This document shows, in pieces, positions 6,159 through 7,657 of a DNA stretch of 7,657 nucleotides. The stretch is taken from positions 12,703 to 20,359 of the forward strand of contig JALWSL010000187.1 of the NCBI GenBank assembly GCA_027080405.1. Direction: 5' to 3'. The position numbers and the translations under genes are program-made. The DNA is from Planctomycetaceae bacterium (lineage in GTDB: Bacteria > Planctomycetota > Planctomycetia > Planctomycetales > Planctomycetaceae). The notes beneath the pieces were generated by a model. The model had not been told where the DNA came from. It made no database searches and saw nothing but the letters and a program-made list of their open reading frames with translations. Positions within the stretch are counted from its first letter, which is position 1. Every line of letters begins with the position of its first letter.

Positions 6159-7657
6159 TTACTTTTCTATTGTTGCCCGGCCGAGTGACATGTCGAACTC
6201 GCTGATGGCGGGAATCAGCATGGCCAGCGATGTGAATCCGTATGCCAGGCAGACACACAGGCAAACACTGAACGATTCTCCCAGTAAGTACGCAGTGATG
6301 GCATAAAATGTCCCAAAAGGGAGAATCCCGGCGGCGAGAGTCAACGCGTTGGACGGGTTTCTGTGTGTCAATGATGCCCACAGCCCGATTGAACCACCTA
6401 CAATGAAGATCAAAAAACTGGGTAACTGTAACGCAAACGAAGACCTCGCTTCGACAATCAGAACCATGCAGATGAAGATGCCAACAAACAAAAAGAAGAT
6501 TGTTCCCAGACTGTTGGAAATGGCGGTGCGCGAGTTGTCGAAGCTGATAGCCGAGTGAATGCCGAGCATGGCGGAAAAAATGGCGAGCATCAGGTAACCT
6601 GCTGTCACGTAGGCAGCCTGGATGCCCCCAACACTTCCTTGAGAGTACATCACACCCAGAAAAATCAGGGGGAGCAGGATCGCTTCCTTCGCGTTGTAAA
6701 AAACACCGGTGAGTTTTCCCAGGATGAACTCTTTGGCTGTGATTTCCGTTGCCAGCAGAACCTCCAGTGTTTGTCCATCCCGTTCACTGGTGATTGAGGT
6801 TACGGCTTGAGCATTGATCAGCATCAGCGACATCAAGCCAAGAAGAATGAATCCCAGTCCCTGCCAGGGAATCATTCCCATCACCAGTTCCGCAGAGTCT
6901 GCATCACGCAGAACCGCATAGCCAATCAGGATAGAAAAGAGCAGGTAAGCCAATTTGATGAGCGCGATTTTTCGGCCGTACGCCCTGGTCATGATCTCCC
7001 GCCAGATAACGGGCTGGTTCCAGACATGGCGGGCTTTTCGCGTCCGTCCACCGGTTTCATCTTCTTTCACCGCCACAAACACCGAGCGGGAAGGATTCCA
7101 GCGACGCAAATTGAAAATGGTGATCACGTTCAGCGTCAGTGCCAGGCCAACCAGAACCCCCAATGTGTTCCAAAGAGAAAGATCTTCGATACGGGTAATT
7201 CGTCCGGTTGAAAAGGGGCTGACAACTTCCGCCAGGGCGCGGTAGGGGTCGAGTGCCCCAATCCATATTCCTGCTGGCGAATTCGAACCGACGGCAAAAG
7301 TCACCATTTCGGTAACAGCCAGAAACGCGACCAGTCCCAGAAACCCGATTGCAAGAGTTTGAAATGTCTTTTCGCGCCAGAAAGCGACCAGTCCTCCCCA
7401 GCTTCCTGCCGCATAAACAGCGGCCCCAGTGATGGCGATTGTCCAGACGATCTGAATCTGGCTGACACCTCCCAGTATCGAAACAAATACGAACAGCGGG
7501 ATCGAACAACACAGCAGAACAAGGACATTCAGCAGGCTGGCCAGCAGTTTGCCGATGACCAGTTCGCGATTTTTCAAATCGGTCATTAAAAGTAAAATAA
7601 GTGTCCGTCGATCTTTCTCCGAGGCGACATTTCCCGCCGAGAACAGCAGGCTGGCGA
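6159..7657 (-). CDS. ABC-2 type transporter permease with two repeated units, partial (N-terminus beyond right edge)
   Basis: This is the membrane subunit of an ABC transporter; 498 codons are visible and the frame stays open to the right edge, so the true start is outside. An ATG at 7586 is internal: the codons before it read ASEKDRRTLILLL, part of the conserved coupling-helix region of ABC-2 permeases. The same motif recurs 278 residues later: SEKDRRTL..LLMT....ELVIGKL (visible residues 12-36) and SERDGQTL..LLAT....EFILGKL (290-314). The chain therefore looks like two ABC-2 units in tandem. Between them are WREKTFQTLA (93-102) and a linker with NQPVIWREIMTRAYGRK, also seen, as I recall, in planctomycete ABC permeases. 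About ten to twelve hydrophobic segments are spread through the chain. The ATPase partner is not in the window and may lie upstream. The substrate is unknown; ABC-2 permeases export lipids, polysaccharides, drugs or act in cell-surface assembly. Confidence 0.87.
   Translation of the reverse strand, partial: ASLLFSAGNVASEKDRRTLILLLMTDLKNRELVIGKLLASLLNVLVLLCCSIPLFVFVSILGGVSQIQIVWTIAITGAAVYAAGSWGGLVAFWREKTFQTLAIGFLGLVAFLAVTEMVTFAVGSNSPAGIWIGALDPYRALAEVVSPFSTGRITRIEDLSLWNTLGVLVGLALTLNVITIFNLRRWNPSRSVFVAVKEDETGGRTRKARHVWNQPVIWREIMTRAYGRKIALIKLAYLLFSILIGYAVLRDADSAELVMGMIPWQGLGFILLGLMSLMLINAQAVTSITSERDGQTLEVLLATEITAKEFILGKLTGVFYNAKEAILLPLIFLGVMYSQGSVGGIQAAYVTAGYLMLAIFSAMLGIHSAISFDNSRTAISNSLGTIFFLFVGIFICMVLIVEARSSFALQLPSFLIFIVGGSIGLWASLTHRNPSNALTLAAGILPFGTFYAITAYLLGESFSVCLCVCLAYGFTSLAMLIPAISEFDMSLGRATIEK

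Noticed and set aside
5977..6381. Open frames (134 codons minus strand; 98 codons plus strand) around the permease 3' end
   Set aside because: They overlap the permease in other frames, have irregular composition and no recognisable motif or ribosome site.

Overview
The window looks like chromosomal DNA from a planctomycete of moderate GC content. The clearest marker is a DUF1559 protein with an N-terminal prepilin-type methylation motif and a C-terminal H-X9-DG motif, a family greatly expanded in Planctomycetota. A small transthyretin-like lipoprotein next to it and a double-unit ABC-2 permease fit the same phylum. I cannot name the genus from sequence alone. No RNA gene, insertion sequence, CRISPR array or prophage gene is visible.

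Layout: 1-1110 (-) is the N-terminal part of a CLC chloride channel/transporter that runs off the left edge; it is open along its whole length. 1111-1406 is a divergent intergenic region with an 11-bp tandem direct repeat. 1407-2885 (+) is a secreted GH140/DUF4038 (apiosidase-like) glycoside hydrolase. It converges, with a 19-bp gap, on 2905-4044 (-), a secreted CE15-type glucuronoyl esterase. Directly upstream of the esterase, 7 bp away and on the same strand, is a small lipoprotein gene (4052-4501). Upstream again is the DUF1559 gene (4815-5828). A strong intrinsic terminator (4532-4571) lies in the gap, only 30 bases before the lipoprotein start. 5829-6158 is intergenic and carries a good sigma70-like promoter overlapped by an inverted repeat. 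6159-7657 (-) is the 3' part of an ABC-2 type permease whose start lies beyond the right edge.

How the genes may work together: four adjacent genes (hydrolase, esterase, lipoprotein, pseudopilin-like protein) encode exported products. The two enzyme families act on plant cell-wall decorations: apiose side chains of pectin for characterised GH140, and glucuronate esters linking xylan to lignin for CE15. A small polysaccharide side-chain-processing locus is a reasonable inference, but the two enzymes are convergent and not in one operon. The DUF1559, lipoprotein and CE15 genes lie in one direction and may form a transcription unit in which the terminator reduces expression of the last two. The CLC and ABC genes appear unrelated.

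I see no wholly new system. The observations most worth following are the terminator/attenuator, the CE15 protein lacking the canonical acid residue, the promoter-spanning inverted repeat, and the 13-bp duplication that moved the hydrolase stop codon.
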